Positions 48,853-49,728 of a DNA stretch of 49,728 bases are shown piece by piece. The notes under the pieces were generated by a model. It ran no database searches, was not told the DNA's origin, and saw only the letters and a list, made by a program, of their open reading frames with translations. Source of the stretch: Chitinophagaceae bacterium. Its GTDB lineage: Bacteria; Bacteroidota; Bacteroidia; Chitinophagales; Chitinophagaceae. Every line of letters starts with the position of its first letter. The first letter of the stretch is position 1. The translations under genes and the position numbers were made by a program. Location of the stretch: positions 1-49,728 of the forward strand of contig JAICGN010000021.1 of assembly GCA_025923075.1 (NCBI GenBank), written 5' to 3'.

Positions 48853-49728
48853 ATGAAAAAAATATTACAATACTTATTCGAGCACAAAACACTTAGCCGC
48901 GACCAGGCAAAGGAAGTTTTGGTCAACATTGGCAAAGCCGTTTACAACGAGCACGAAATAACCGCTTTCATGACAGTGTATCTGATGCGAAGCATTACCA
49001 TTGATGAGTTACAGGGTTTTCGTGATGCGCTGCTGGAGCTTTGTGTGCCGGTTGATTTTAATGAATTCAGTACCATTGATATTGTTGGCACCGGTGGAGA
49101 CGGGAAGAACACTTTTAATATCTCGACACTTAGTTGCTTTATTGTTGCTGGTACAGGACAAAAGGTTGCCAAACATGGTAACTATGGGTCCTCGTCAATC
49201 AGTGGAGCATCGAACGTGATGGAACAGATGGGGTATAAATTCAAAAATGATAACGACAGGCTGAAGAAGGAAATTGATGAATCCAATATTTGTTTTTTAC
49301 ATGCACCGCTGTTTCATCCTGCATTAAAAACGGTGGGGCCCATAAGAAAAAATCTTGCCATGCGAACTTTTTTCAATATGCTTGGGCCAATGGTTAATCC
49401 AGCGCATCCAACATTTCAACTGGTAGGTGTATTCAATCTTGAAATGGCCAGGATCTATAATTATCTCTTACAGCAAACTGAAAAATCATTCACGATAATC
49501 CATAGTCTTGATGGCTATGATGAAATCTCTTTGACTAATGATACTAAGGTTATCACTAATGAAGGAGAAAAAGTAAAAACGCCGGAACAATTGGGCAAAA
49601 GAATGGTTGAGCCGCATGATATTCAGGGTGGGAGCACGGTAGAAGAAGCCGCAAAGATCTTTTTAAGGATATTAAAAGGCGAAGGGAGCTGGGCGCAGAA
49701 TGCAGTTGTATTGGCGAATGCTGCTATG
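48853..49728 (+). CDS. trpD: anthranilate phosphoribosyltransferase, 3' end beyond window
   Basis: The 292 codons present read MKKILQYLFEHKTLSRDQAKEVL through to the window end, still open. The PRPP-binding motif VGTGGDGKNTFNIST and KHGNYGSSSISGASNVMEQMG are the family signatures, as are FLHAPLFHPALKTVGPIRKNLAMRTFFNMLGP(M)VNPAHP. The enzyme joins anthranilate with PRPP. The ATG at 48853 is two bases after the GxxExxY cassette; without it, ATG would overlap the trpG stop as ATGA. Usual length is about 330-340 residues, so about 40 are missing. Confidence 0.96.
   Translation, partial: MKKILQYLFEHKTLSRDQAKEVLVNIGKAVYNEHEITAFMTVYLMRSITIDELQGFRDALLELCVPVDFNEFSTIDIVGTGGDGKNTFNISTLSCFIVAGTGQKVAKHGNYGSSSISGASNVMEQMGYKFKNDNDRLKKEIDESNICFLHAPLFHPALKTVGPIRKNLAMRTFFNMLGPMVNPAHPTFQLVGVFNLEMARIYNYLLQQTEKSFTIIHSLDGYDEISLTNDTKVITNEGEKVKTPEQLGKRMVEPHDIQGGSTVEEAAKIFLRILKGEGSWAQNAVVLANAAM

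Overview
The window looks like the chromosome of an aerobic Bacteroidota, most likely a Chitinophagaceae-type soil or freshwater bacterium. The evidence is a gliding-motility/CHU_C type-B sorting domain (type IX secretion) at 26412-28379, many Sec-signal and lipoprotein genes with little Shine-Dalgarno signal, TTTG/TAnnTTTG-like promoters, PepSY-like, DUF5916, DUF6370, ThuA and GH16 proteins, and moderate-to-low GC with AT-rich spacers. I saw no rRNA, tRNA, CRISPR array or prophage.

Layout. 0-11.3 kb: mostly single genes of housekeeping or envelope type (PepSY-like protein, MaoC hydratase, FAD amine oxidase, CvpA-CAP fusion, dodecin, AsmA-like anchored protein, periplasmic DsrE, CorA), including two small genes of 55 and 59 codons. 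11.4-14.4 kb: a co-directional run of alpha/beta hydrolase, SRPBCC, VOC and AlkD-like proteins. 14.5-31 kb: M61 peptidase, a DUF5916 outer-membrane protein, a DNA glycosylase, NAD(P) enzymes, a ThuA protein, a giant T9SS cargo protein and two paralogous cyclase-TolB-TPR proteins. 31-39 kb: a three-part cell-wall hydrolase without signal peptide, acetyltransferases, a GH16 lipoprotein, and an operon-like Mur ligase-hutI pair. 39-46 kb: a leftward run of secreted hydrolases (S9 peptidase, second GH16, amidohydrolase) and a DUF5009 membrane acyltransferase. 46.1-49.7 kb: the start of the tryptophan operon (trpL leader, trpE, trpG, trpD), which runs off the window.

The trp operon is the most unusual part. 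It begins with an 18-codon leader peptide containing three consecutive Trp codons, a competing pairing segment and an intrinsic terminator, which is classic ribosome-mediated attenuation. A 497-bp cassette encoding a GxxExxY (PD-(D/E)XK-like) protein and bounded by perfect 10-bp terminal inverted repeats sits exactly between trpG and trpD. Its left end supplies the trpG stop codon, and removing it on paper recreates an ATGA overlap between trpG and trpD. The window also holds a family of heptanucleotide tandem repeats (units TCAAACA, TCACGTC, TCACCAT) lying inside three conserved genes (Mur ligase, hutI, trpG) as open, coding insertions, plus several small palindromic intergenic repeats. These point to a genome whose core genes are being colonised by small mobile or expanding elements.

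All calls come from reading the sequence by eye. Family names rest on recognised motifs and have not been checked against a database.
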